Shown here: in pieces, positions 27,600-36,799 of the stretch
Layout of the letters: every line of letters begins with the position of its first letter
How positions within the stretch are numbered: the stretch's first letter is position 1
Assembly: GCF_002174125.1 (NCBI RefSeq)
Contig: NZ_NEXX01000005.1
Location: forward strand, 62,001-126,000
Source: Acinetobacter populi
GTDB lineage: Bacteria > Pseudomonadota > Gammaproteobacteria > Pseudomonadales > Moraxellaceae
Direction of reading: 5' to 3'
DNA length: 64,000 bases
The notes under the pieces: generated by a model
Database searches by the model: none
What the model saw: only the letters and a program-made list of their open reading frames with translations
What the model was told of the DNA's origin: nothing
Position numbers and translations under genes: made by a program

Positions 27600-27980
27600 G
27601 ACAGGCATAGTGAAATATACGCAGCAACACGTTTCATCAAGAAATCATTCGAGCAGTTTGGCATGATGAACAAATAGCTGCTGGTTATCTCACGAGGTGG
27701 AGCAAGTACAAAAATTCATCTTGCAATTAAGGCGAATGGATATCTGATTAATTCTAAAGTCGCTGGCTAAAGTTCCCCCCAGTCAAACACAGACCAACCG
27801 ATCCAACTAACTAGTTCATCATGCAAATTACTGGGTTGCTGATAAAGGCTATAATTCGGAGTGAATAAGGGAATGGGCTTGACAGCAGAAAATGATTCCC
27901 GTTACTTAGACAAATTAAGACATTTGGTTAAAAATGCATTTGCAAGCTTAAAACACTCTCGGATTATCGCCGCTTGATTA
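27600..27980 (+). pseudogene. IS5-family transposase relic
   Basis: Scattered pieces of a transposase on the plus strand. SRGGASTKIHLAIKANG lies at about 27690, DKGYNSE (second catalytic Asp region) at about 27848 and RHLVKNAFASLKHSRIIAA at about 27921. These are in changing frames with several stops, and no terminal repeats are recognised. The blocks are typical of IS5-type DDE transposases (RGG.STKIHL, DKGYD, RHxVENxFxxLK). It fills the gap between craA and cadA and marks an old insertion. Confidence 0.7.
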
Positions 27981-28058
27981 GACAAATGAGCTCGTAGTTA
28001 TCTCTATACTACATATGAAATATATTTTATTTGGTGTAATGCTAAATGAGAATGCATC

Positions 28059-30050
28059 CTAAAATCTCATACGTTGAATCCGAATTGCATTCATAATTGC
28101 CAATAAAGATACACCCACATCCGCAAATACAGCTTCCCACATCGTTGCAACCCCACCTGCGCCCAAAATCAAGACAATGGCCTTGACTGCGAATGCCAAA
28201 GTAATATTTTGCCAGACAATTTTTTTGGTCTGTTTTCCAATATGAATTGCAACTGGAATTTTTGATGGTTTATCATCTTGAATGACGATATCCGCAGTTT
28301 CAATCGTTGCATCACTGCCCAATCCACCCATTGCGATGCCAACATCGCTCAACGCCACGACTGGTGCATCATTGACACCATCTCCCACAAATGCCACAGT
28401 TTCGTTTCTGGCTTTAATATCCTTGACCTTTGCCACTTTATCTTCTGGTAACAAGTCACCAAAAGCATGATCAATACCCAATTGTCTAGCCACATGCTGC
28501 ACAACGGTATTTTTATCCCCACTTAACATGGTGGTTTGGACATGTAATGCTTTTAGTTGGTCAATTGTACTTTGGGCATCGGCTTTGATTTCATCGGCAA
28601 TCGTAATATATCCGACAAACTGATTGTCATAGGCAACTGCAATCGTAGTATAGATGATGGAGGCAGGGTCAATATCATAATCAACATCAAACTTTTTCAT
28701 GAGTTTAAAATTGCCGACCAATAATATTTTATCTTCGACGGTCGCTTTTAAACCATGCCCTGCAATTTCTTCGGCTTCTTTCAATACAAAATCTAAAGTC
28801 AGTTCACCAACATGTTGATGAATCGCTGTCGCCACAGGATGAGTACTGAGTTTTTCTAAAGCACTGACCATTTGCAACATATGTGTTTGATCAATATTTC
28901 TATTAAATACCACGTCCTGTACTTTAAATACACCTTCTGTCATGGTGCCTGTTTTATCCATCACTACATTCTGAATATTGGCCAAAGTGTCTAAAAAGCT
29001 ACTGCCCTTGACCAAAATACCGTTACGACTTGCTGCACCAATCCCACCAAAATACCCTAGCGGAATCGAAATCACCAATGCACATGGACATGAAATTACG
29101 AGGAAAACCAGCGCACGATATAACCATTCACTAAATTGATAATTCTGGACAAAGAAATATGGCAGCAAACTAATTGCGATTGCCAAGAGCACCACGATCG
29201 GCGTATAAATTCGGGCAAATTTACGAATAAATAATTCCGTCGGTGCTTTTTGCGTAGTGGCATTTTGCACCATTTCTAGAATTTTACTGAGTTTACTATC
29301 GCTATAAGCCGTCGTGACTTCAATTTCTGTCACAGTATTTAGGTTTATCATACCGGCCAATACAGCATCACCTTGATATTTGGTATCAGGTTTACTTTCA
29401 CCGGTTAAAGCAGCCGTGTTAAAAGCGCCATTTTTCGAACGTAAAATCCCATCCAGACCAACTTTTTCACCCACTTTAAGCTGTAAAAGATCACCAATTT
29501 GTGCCTGTGCTGCGGGAATTGTCTGCACCTTGCCATCTTGAATTCGATTAACCTGATCAGGACGTTGATCAAGTAAAGCCTTGATATTATTTTGCGCACG
29601 AGAAACTGCGATGGTTTGAAAGATTTCGCCTACCGCATAAAACAACATCACAGCAACAGCTTCAGGATATTCGCCAATTGCAAAGGCGCCAACAGTAGCA
29701 ATACCCATCAATAAAAATTCTGAAAAAACATCACCGTTTTGGATACTCTCTACAGCTTCCTTAAGCACTGGCAATCCAACTGGCAAATACGCCACAATAT
29801 AAAACATGCTACGGATCCAGCCACTAAACCAAGTAGGCTGCACAAAATGATCTAGAATTAATGAGGTGGCCAGTAAAATAAATGAAACTAACACAGGTAA
29901 AAATAATTTAAATACACCACCGTCTTGTTGTAATTCATGATGATGCCCATGTGCATCACCATCTTCGCAGTGTGGCGATGGTTTTTTGAAGTCGACTTCG
30001 GGTTCACAACAACAGTTCTGCTTCTTCTCGTGTTCGTGATGCTGGTGCAT
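28059..30050 (-). CDS. cadA: P1B-type heavy-metal ATPase (Zn/Cd/Pb export)
   Basis: A 663-residue inner-membrane ATPase exporting divalent metals. In order it has a His/Cys-rich N-terminus (HQHHEHEKK, CCCE, HGHHH) instead of a folded HMA domain, membrane helices, the actuator TGES, the ion-binding SCPCAL motif, the phosphorylation site DKTGTMT and the hinge GDGVNDAP. CPC plus DKTGT identify the Zn2+/Cd2+/Pb2+ group. It lies 170 bp downstream of czcA in the same direction and complements czcCBA by moving cytoplasmic metal to the periplasm. Confidence 0.93.
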   Translation of the reverse strand: MHQHHEHEKKQNCCCEPEVDFKKPSPHCEDGDAHGHHHELQQDGGVFKLFLPVLVSFILLATSLILDHFVQPTWFSGWIRSMFYIVAYLPVGLPVLKEAVESIQNGDVFSEFLLMGIATVGAFAIGEYPEAVAVMLFYAVGEIFQTIAVSRAQNNIKALLDQRPDQVNRIQDGKVQTIPAAQAQIGDLLQLKVGEKVGLDGILRSKNGAFNTAALTGESKPDTKYQGDAVLAGMINLNTVTEIEVTTAYSDSKLSKILEMVQNATTQKAPTELFIRKFARIYTPIVVLLAIAISLLPYFFVQNYQFSEWLYRALVFLVISCPCALVISIPLGYFGGIGAASRNGILVKGSSFLDTLANIQNVVMDKTGTMTEGVFKVQDVVFNRNIDQTHMLQMVSALEKLSTHPVATAIHQHVGELTLDFVLKEAEEIAGHGLKATVEDKILLVGNFKLMKKFDVDYDIDPASIIYTTIAVAYDNQFVGYITIADEIKADAQSTIDQLKALHVQTTMLSGDKNTVVQHVARQLGIDHAFGDLLPEDKVAKVKDIKARNETVAFVGDGVNDAPVVALSDVGIAMGGLGSDATIETADIVIQDDKPSKIPVAIHIGKQTKKIVWQNITLAFAVKAIVLILGAGGVATMWEAVFADVGVSLLAIMNAIRIQRMRF

Positions 30051-30168
30051 TTCTATACCTTATCCTTGAATCCATCCTACTGTCATATGTAGAACAATGG
30101 ACTCATCTATATTTGTTCATTAAATAAATATAAAGCAAGTAGCGGAAATCCCGGCCAACCATAATGAC

Positions 30169-30209
30169 TCAATCTGTTTCAATCCATACTCGTGACTAAA
30201 ACAGATTGA
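30169..30209. terminator. Hairpin between czcA and cadA
   Basis: Eleven-base perfect inverted repeat (TCAATCTGTTT / AAACAGATTGA) with a 19-base loop, 10 bp after the czcA stop codon. It lacks a clear U tract, so termination may be partial, allowing some read-through into cadA. Confidence 0.5.
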
Positions 30210-30219
30210 CTTCTGTCGT

Positions 30220-33200
30220 TTATGTTGCTTTTTTTGCTTTAGATTGATTCATCCAGCGATAGATCACAGGCAATAGAATCAATGTCAACAATGTTGACGA
30301 TATAATCCCGCCAATCACCACCGTTGCAAGTGGACGTTGGACTTCTGAACCTGTCCCTGTTGCCAATGCCATCGGTACAAAACCAAACGAGGCCACACAC
30401 GCAGTCATTAACACTGGACGTAAACGTAAAATTGCACCTTGCCAGGTTGCATAATGCAAATCATAACGTTCACGTAATTCTTTAATAAAGGTCAACATCA
30501 CCAAACCATTTAATACCGCCACACCTGATAAGGCAATAAAGCCAACGCCTGCCGACATCGAAAGCGGAATATCACGTAGCCATAACGCCAGCAAACCACC
30601 TGACAGCGCAAACGGCACACCACTAAATACCAAGATACTGTCCTTAAAGCGATGAAATACCGCCATCAATAAGCTGAAAATCATGATCAACGCCAAAGGA
30701 ATCACAATTTGCATGCGTGCTTTGGCCGATGCCAGATTTTCAAATTGACCGCCATATCCGAGCCAATAACCGCTTGGCAAACTTTGCTGTGCCAAAGTGT
30801 CCTGCATCTCGGCAACAAAAGAACCTAAATCACGATCACGTACATTTGCCGAAACAACGACACGACGTTTACCATCTTCACGACTGACCTGATTTAGACC
30901 CAAGATAGTGTCAACCGTGGCAATATCTTGTAGTTGAATTAAACCACCATTCGGCAATTGAACCGGTAACATCGCCAATTGTTGCGGATTACGCATGTCA
31001 TCACTTAAACGAATGACAAAATCAAAACGGCGATCCCCTTGTAGGATTTGCCCAACACTTTGTCCACCGATACTTGCTGCAACCAGATCCTGAACGTCGC
31101 GTACCGATATGCCATATTGTGCTGCCAAGGCATGATTGACATCGACATTCAACAACGGTAAACCATCAGTTTGTTCGATTTTAACCTCGCTGGCACCGGG
31201 AATCGAACGTAATGTTTGCGCAATTTTTTCCGCTTCCTGATTGAGGACCTGTACATCATCACCAAAAATCTTGACGCCGACATCACTACGAATACCCGAA
31301 ATTAATTCGTTGAAGCGCAGTTCAATCGGCTGAGAAAACTCGCTGTTATTGCCGGGAATGATATTGACGAATGCCAACATGCGACTGCGCAACTGGTCGA
31401 TGGTTTCTTTTGGATTAGGCCACTCTGCCCGAGGTTTAAGCAAAACCACACCATCCGAAATATTCGGTGGCATCACATCGGTTGCCACTTCGGCCGTGCC
31501 TGTCCGGGCAAATACGGCTTTAATTTCCGGAAAAGCTTGAAGTAGCTGTTTTTCTACACTTTCCTGAATACGTAATGATTCCTCAATCCCTGTACTGGGT
31601 GCACGCATCAACTGTATGGCAAAATCCCCTTCACTTAAGGTCGGTGAAAATTCGCTGCCTATGCGGGTGCTGAGCAATCCTGTCAGAATCAAAATACCCA
31701 GAGCAATCGACACCACTAGATATTTAGAGGCATAGGCCCAGTCCAGCACATGTGCATAGCCAGTTTTGAGCTTTTGCATCCAGCGACTTTCTTTTTCCTT
31801 CACTTCTCCTGTGACAAATAATGCCACAGCCGCAGGTACAAACGTGACGGATAAAATGATTGCACCAAGCAATGCCAAAACCACTGCAATGGCCATCGGA
31901 TGGAATAATTTTGCCTCGACACCGGATAACGCAAAAATCGGTAAATACACCACCATAATGATGATCTGACCAAAAATCAGTGGGCGACGTGCCTGTTTTG
32001 CTGCCAAAAACACTTCGCTAAAGCGTTCGGAGCGTGTCAGGATACGTCCTTTGTGTTGTTGTGCCTCCGCCAAGCGTCGAATACAGTTTTCAACAATCAC
32101 CACTGCACCATCGATGATAATCCCGAAATCAAGTGCTCCTAGACTCATCAAATTTGCACTGACTTTTTGTTCTGCCATACCCGCCAGCGTAAACAGCATA
32201 GATAACGGAATAATGCATGCCGTAATCAAGGCAGCACGAAAGTTACCCAAAAACATAAACAGAATAATAATAACCAGAATCGCCCCTTCGATCAGATTTT
32301 TTGCCACGGTTTTGATGGCTTTATCGACCAGATCACTACGGTTATAAACCATTTCAATCTCTACGCCTTTGGGTAAAGTTTTCTGAATTTCTTTAACTTT
32401 CACATCAATGGCGTGTGCAACAGTTTTACTGTTTTCACCCATCATCATCATGGCGATCCCAAGGACTGTTTCTTCACCATTATAGGTTGCACCACCAGTA
32501 CGCAAATCATGTCCTATCGACACCTGAGCCACATCTGCCACACGAATTGGCAGACCATTTTTGGTCGTGACATTAACATTTTCAATGTCTTGTATTGAAT
32601 TTAACGTACCCGGTACACGCACGGTAAGCTGCTGACCATTTTCCTCGATAAAGCCTGCGCCACGGTTTTCATTATTATTGCTCAGAACCTCCTGCAAGCT
32701 TGACAATGGAATTTGTAATTGCTGCAAATGATTTAAATCAGGCGCAACCACAAAGGTTTTATTATAGCCACCAATACTATTGACTTCGGCCACACCTTTG
32801 ACCCGCTGTAACTGCGGACGCACTATCCAATCCTGAATTTCACGTAAATCCATTGCAGTATAGGCTGTACCATCTGCTTTTTTGGCATTCGGCTGTGCTT
32901 TAATCACCCATTGGTAGATCTCACCCAAGCCTGTGGAAATAGGCGACATTTGTGGTTCAATCGCATCAGGCAATTCGCTTTTAGCCTCCTGCAAACGCTG
33001 ACTAATCAGTTGTCTTGCCCAATATATATCTGTGCCATCTTTAAAAATAATGGTCACTTGCGACAAACCATAACGGGAAATTGAACGCGTTTGTTCTAAA
33101 TTGGGCATACCCGACATGGCATTTTCAATCGGATAGGTAATGCGCTGTTCAACTTCCAAGGCAGTAAAGCCATTGGCCTGACTGTTAATTTGCACTTGAA

Positions 33201-33375
33201 CATTGGTAATATCCGGCACTGCATCAATCGCCAGATTTTTATAAGCACAAATCCCGACACCAATCCAGGCCACCACAAACAACATCACCCAAATGGCATT
33301 CTGAATGGAGAACTGAATCAGTCGATCGAATAAGCCTTCGGCTGGAGGCAGATTGAGCTGTTCTTTAGTGTCCAT
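30220..33375 (-). CDS. czcA: CzcA-type heavy-metal RND efflux pump
   Basis: A 1051-residue proton-driven inner-membrane transporter of the HME-RND family for Co2+/Zn2+/Cd2+. It has twelve predicted helices and two large periplasmic loops. The fourth helix holds DFGIIIDGAVVIVEN, with the paired acidic residues of the proton path typical of CzcA-type pumps. The length is normal. It overlaps the end of czcB by 11 bp, so translation is coupled. It works with CzcB and CzcC as a tripartite exporter. Confidence 0.95.
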   Translation of the reverse strand: MDTKEQLNLPPAEGLFDRLIQFSIQNAIWVMLFVVAWIGVGICAYKNLAIDAVPDITNVQVQINSQANGFTALEVEQRITYPIENAMSGMPNLEQTRSISRYGLSQVTIIFKDGTDIYWARQLISQRLQEAKSELPDAIEPQMSPISTGLGEIYQWVIKAQPNAKKADGTAYTAMDLREIQDWIVRPQLQRVKGVAEVNSIGGYNKTFVVAPDLNHLQQLQIPLSSLQEVLSNNNENRGAGFIEENGQQLTVRVPGTLNSIQDIENVNVTTKNGLPIRVADVAQVSIGHDLRTGGATYNGEETVLGIAMMMMGENSKTVAHAIDVKVKEIQKTLPKGVEIEMVYNRSDLVDKAIKTVAKNLIEGAILVIIILFMFLGNFRAALITACIIPLSMLFTLAGMAEQKVSANLMSLGALDFGIIIDGAVVIVENCIRRLAEAQQHKGRILTRSERFSEVFLAAKQARRPLIFGQIIIMVVYLPIFALSGVEAKLFHPMAIAVVLALLGAIILSVTFVPAAVALFVTGEVKEKESRWMQKLKTGYAHVLDWAYASKYLVVSIALGILILTGLLSTRIGSEFSPTLSEGDFAIQLMRAPSTGIEESLRIQESVEKQLLQAFPEIKAVFARTGTAEVATDVMPPNISDGVVLLKPRAEWPNPKETIDQLRSRMLAFVNIIPGNNSEFSQPIELRFNELISGIRSDVGVKIFGDDVQVLNQEAEKIAQTLRSIPGASEVKIEQTDGLPLLNVDVNHALAAQYGISVRDVQDLVAASIGGQSVGQILQGDRRFDFVIRLSDDMRNPQQLAMLPVQLPNGGLIQLQDIATVDTILGLNQVSREDGKRRVVVSANVRDRDLGSFVAEMQDTLAQQSLPSGYWLGYGGQFENLASAKARMQIVIPLALIMIFSLLMAVFHRFKDSILVFSGVPFALSGGLLALWLRDIPLSMSAGVGFIALSGVAVLNGLVMLTFIKELRERYDLHYATWQGAILRLRPVLMTACVASFGFVPMALATGTGSEVQRPLATVVIGGIISSTLLTLILLPVIYRWMNQSKAKKAT

Positions 33376-34600
33376 GTTCAGCTTCCCCTTTTTCCATTTC
33401 AGACTTCATCAGGAAACTGCCTTGGCTGATATAACGCTGGTTTTCGGTCAATCCGGATTTAATTTCTACCCATTGCCCATCACTGGAATAATCACCTAAA
33501 ACCACAGCGGTTGGCGTCACATGAATCTTGTCCTGTTCTTGCTGTGCCACAAAAACCACTGGTTTACCATCAATGTCCTGAATTGCCTGCTTATTGACAC
33601 GCAATACCGATGCAGATGTGCCACGATTTAGCGCAACATTCACCATGAGGTTTGGACGTAATTCCTGTGCAGGTGTAATCACCTTGGCACGTACCACCAA
33701 ACGACCCGTTAGCGCATCTGCTTCGGTCGTTAATGCCTGTACAACAGCTTTAAACTGATTGTTGCTTTGTAAGGATTTAAACTGAATTTCCTGATTTGGC
33801 ATGACATTCATTTGAGCATCATTGGGTAAAGTAAATTCCAGCCAAAGTTGATCAAGCTGATCAATCACAAATAATTGTTTATCTGAACTGACTTGCTCAC
33901 CGACCACAATGTCTTTACTACTGATCACACCGCCAAGTGGTGCAGTCAATACATATCGTCCATTGCTGCCACTTGATGCACCCAGTGCATTTAAACGACT
34001 TCTTGCTGCCTGTACCTGAATTTGTGCTTGACGATAAGCATTATAAGCACGTTGATAATCTTGACGTGCCGAAATTCCCTGCTCATACAATTGTTTTTCA
34101 CGTTGATAATCTTGTTGTGCCAAAGTCAAACTTTCTTGGGCAATACTTAAATTGGCTTGCTGATCAACCAGATCGGGAATAAACAAAGTTGCTAAAGCCT
34201 GCCCTTGTTTTACCGTCTGTCCCAATGCTACAGATACGCGATCAACACGACCTGCAAACGTAGAGGTGACATGCGCTTGTTGATCGCTATTTGCAACCAG
34301 TCTGGCCGGAAATGAAGCTGTTTGTACAACTGTACCCCTCTCCGTTGTCGCAAGTTTCACCCCAAATTCAAGCAATTGTTTGGCAGAAAATTCAAATTCA
34401 CTCTCTTCGCCATGTCCTTCCTCCGCATGCCCTTCTTCAGCGTGACTGTCCGCGCCTTCCATATGTCCAGCCTCGCCATGTTCATGTTCCGCAGATACGC
34501 CTTTGTCTTTGCTTGATACAATCCATGTGCCCAAAACTGCGACCACAACAATAACCAATGCCACCCAGAACCATTGCGATTTTTTTTGATGATCTGACAT
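33365..34600 (-). CDS. czcB: Periplasmic adaptor of the Czc efflux complex
   Basis: A 411-residue membrane-fusion protein. An N-terminal membrane anchor (about 9-30) is followed by a His/Glu/Asp-rich segment (about 38-70, with repeated HAEEGH units) that could bind metal. A long alpha-hairpin coiled coil (about 150-210), a lipoyl-like half and a beta-barrel domain follow. It links CzcA to CzcC. Its start overlaps the czcC stop (TAATG). Confidence 0.93.
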   Translation of the reverse strand: MSDHQKKSQWFWVALVIVVVAVLGTWIVSSKDKGVSAEHEHGEAGHMEGADSHAEEGHAEEGHGEESEFEFSAKQLLEFGVKLATTERGTVVQTASFPARLVANSDQQAHVTSTFAGRVDRVSVALGQTVKQGQALATLFIPDLVDQQANLSIAQESLTLAQQDYQREKQLYEQGISARQDYQRAYNAYRQAQIQVQAARSRLNALGASSGSNGRYVLTAPLGGVISSKDIVVGEQVSSDKQLFVIDQLDQLWLEFTLPNDAQMNVMPNQEIQFKSLQSNNQFKAVVQALTTEADALTGRLVVRAKVITPAQELRPNLMVNVALNRGTSASVLRVNKQAIQDIDGKPVVFVAQQEQDKIHVTPTAVVLGDYSSDGQWVEIKSGLTENQRYISQGSFLMKSEMEKGEAEHGH

Positions 34601-35961
34601 TATTCTGCTCCTAGCACGGTATTAAGTTGTTGCGTGGTTTGCCATAAATTTTGGTTGATTTGCATGATGGCATCAGGTGAGGTAATTACACTTGAGTCAA
34701 TACCGAAAGCTAAGCTTTTAGCGTCGAATGATGTTTGCCATGCTCGTTTGAGTATCTGTATCTTATTTAAGCGTTGTTGCTGCAATTGCTGACTCGCTTG
34801 TTGCACATCAGTAATTGAATATTTCCCGACCTTAAAACCCAGTAAGGTTTTTTGATAAACCTCTTCTGATAAGGGAATTTGCTGATCATTGATCAAATCG
34901 TATTGCTGCTTTAGACCTGTCAATTCGGTGAGCAAGGTATCAAGTTGTGCCTGATTCTGTGTTTGATAAAAGCTTTTTTGCTTATCCAACAATGCCTGTT
35001 TTGCTGTAATAATGTGCTGTGAATATTGATTACGATTAAACATATTCATTGGAATTTCCACACCCAGTATCATTTGGTTTTCACGCTCACTGACACCAGC
35101 AGTTTGACTACGTGCCACACCTAAAGACACAGTCGGATTCGGACGATTGACAACTTTTAAATATTGCGCTTGGGCCTCTTGACGCTGTTGCTGCAATGCC
35201 AGATTTTGTTGATAAAAGTTATTAGCTTGGGCATCTTGTACAAATTGTAAAGTATCGTAGGGCCAACTTTTTTGCACAAAATTTACATCAAAATTGCTTT
35301 GCGTTGCGCCCCATAAATTTGCCAATTGTTTTTTAGCAATATTTAATGCCAGTTCAATTTGCTGGGTAGCCCGTTGATTTTCAATATGTGTCACGAGGAC
35401 ACGATCTTGGTCTAATTTTGAGATACTGCCTGCCTGATAACGTAATTTTGCCGCATCAAGTGTGGCTTGACTGGTTGCCAATTGGCTTTGACTCAGCTTC
35501 AACTCTTCTTGCTGCAATGCGATCTGTGACCATAGATATTCAACAGCAAGGGCAATTTCTGCTGCATATAAGGTCTTGGCAATCTTAATCTGTGACATTT
35601 CAACCTGTGCAAGTTGTTTTAAGGCACGGCGTTGTCCGAACACATCGAGTTGCTGACTCACACGCATCTCAAGTTCACGATCCTGATTGCCACCAAAACC
35701 TTGTTGTGTAACTGATACACTAGGATTTGCCCACAATTGACTTTGCTTAAGCCGAGCACTGGCAATCTCTTGTTGTGTCGCAAAACTATCAACTTGCTGT
35801 TGGTAGACAATCACCTTTTCCAGCGTTTGCTGAAAGTTTAAAGATGTATTTGCCCACAACCCTGAAGAAAAACCCAGCCCTGACATTGCAAGTATAATAT
35901 TCGCTTGCAGCATGAGCGATAAACTGCGCGAACGATGCACAAAGGCATTCTTTTTAAACAT
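34600..35961 (-). CDS. czcC: Outer-membrane channel of the Czc efflux complex
   Basis: A 453-residue TolC-family outer-membrane factor with a signal peptide cleaved near GLWA-NTS (residue 37) and two repeats of long, Gln-rich helices typical of the trans-periplasmic barrel. A strong AGGTGGG ribosome site precedes the start. It is the first structural gene of czcCBA, 47 bp after the czcI-like gene. It forms the exit duct for metals pumped by CzcA. Confidence 0.93.
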   Translation of the reverse strand: MFKKNAFVHRSRSLSLMLQANIILAMSGLGFSSGLWANTSLNFQQTLEKVIVYQQQVDSFATQQEIASARLKQSQLWANPSVSVTQQGFGGNQDRELEMRVSQQLDVFGQRRALKQLAQVEMSQIKIAKTLYAAEIALAVEYLWSQIALQQEELKLSQSQLATSQATLDAAKLRYQAGSISKLDQDRVLVTHIENQRATQQIELALNIAKKQLANLWGATQSNFDVNFVQKSWPYDTLQFVQDAQANNFYQQNLALQQQRQEAQAQYLKVVNRPNPTVSLGVARSQTAGVSERENQMILGVEIPMNMFNRNQYSQHIITAKQALLDKQKSFYQTQNQAQLDTLLTELTGLKQQYDLINDQQIPLSEEVYQKTLLGFKVGKYSITDVQQASQQLQQQRLNKIQILKRAWQTSFDAKSLAFGIDSSVITSPDAIMQINQNLWQTTQQLNTVLGAE

Positions 35962-36008
35962 TATATTCCCACCTTTTAAAAATTAGAAAGTGGCGGGATT
36001 TTTTTTGG

Positions 36009-36413
36009 CTACCCCACCAATAGCGGGGGGAATAAAGGAGGAGGATTTTGTCCTGTTAAATCAGGTGATTGATAAAGGTTTGACCATAGATAATTTTGTT
36101 TTCGTACCAAGCTAAATTGTTCTGCCCGCATCAACTCAGAATGATGCTCTAAAATCACAATATGGGCAAAAGAAGGCAAATGATCAGCATGATCTTCAAG
36201 ATCAATTTGAGCATGCACCGAACGATTATCCTGTTTTGAAGCGTATTCAGGGTCTTGCTGACAAGAAGACAAAACTTGATGATGTCCAAAATGCTGGGTA
36301 TGTACAACGTGTTCTGTATTTTCGTGCACACAAAAAGCCGCTGCAATATTCCATAAACTTTGGAACATTAACAAGCTTGCTAAAATTGTGATAAAAACAG
36401 AAATTCGTTTCAA
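36009..36413 (-). CDS. czcI: CzcI-like periplasmic protein
   Basis: A 134-residue protein with an N-terminal signal segment (to about residue 27, ending AAAF), followed by a His-rich region (HTQHFGHHQ) and a PPPLFPPLL C-terminal tail. Small His-rich proteins at the head of czc operons are called CzcI and are proposed to modulate czc expression or handle metal in the periplasm. Low sequence conservation makes the symbol less certain than the position. Confidence 0.7.
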   Translation of the reverse strand: MKRISVFITILASLLMFQSLWNIAAAFCVHENTEHVVHTQHFGHHQVLSSCQQDPEYASKQDNRSVHAQIDLEDHADHLPSFAHIVILEHHSELMRAEQFSLVRKQNYLWSNLYQSPDLTGQNPPPLFPPLLVG

Positions 36414-36799
36414 ATAAAGCTACAGCCAAAACCATAATAGTCTAACGTTATAATATCATTCATAGCGTTTGTAAAGTGCAGTGTAGGCACTATCCATCAA
36501 TACTTTATATTAATCCTGATGCTACCAACAAACACTCACAACTATGACTCTCCATTTACTTATGACCATGGCCTAGGCCTAGCAAGGGAGGGAAAGCTTA
36601 GAAAAATAGTCATTGCTGTTTTTTTTCGGTAATTAAAGTCAATCGTGTACTCTCCGCCAACATTGAAGACTTGTATTATCTAAGGTGCTTTGCTAATATT
36701 TGTGGCAGACATTGCGCACATTCGAGCGCTTTGCGTAAGCGTTAACGTCAACCAACGCAGATCAGGGAGAAAAATCTCCCCATTTCTGTATGTGGTGTT
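36414..36799. other. Intergenic region between czcI and the CynX-type gene
   Basis: Divergent region of 386 bp. It contains a 10-bp perfect palindrome GGCCTAGGCC (36570-36579) and, just before the MFS gene, a small hairpin GGGAGA-AAAA-TCTCCC (36765-36780). No gene was found. The first may be a metal-regulator site for czc, but I recognise no known operator. Confidence 0.45.
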
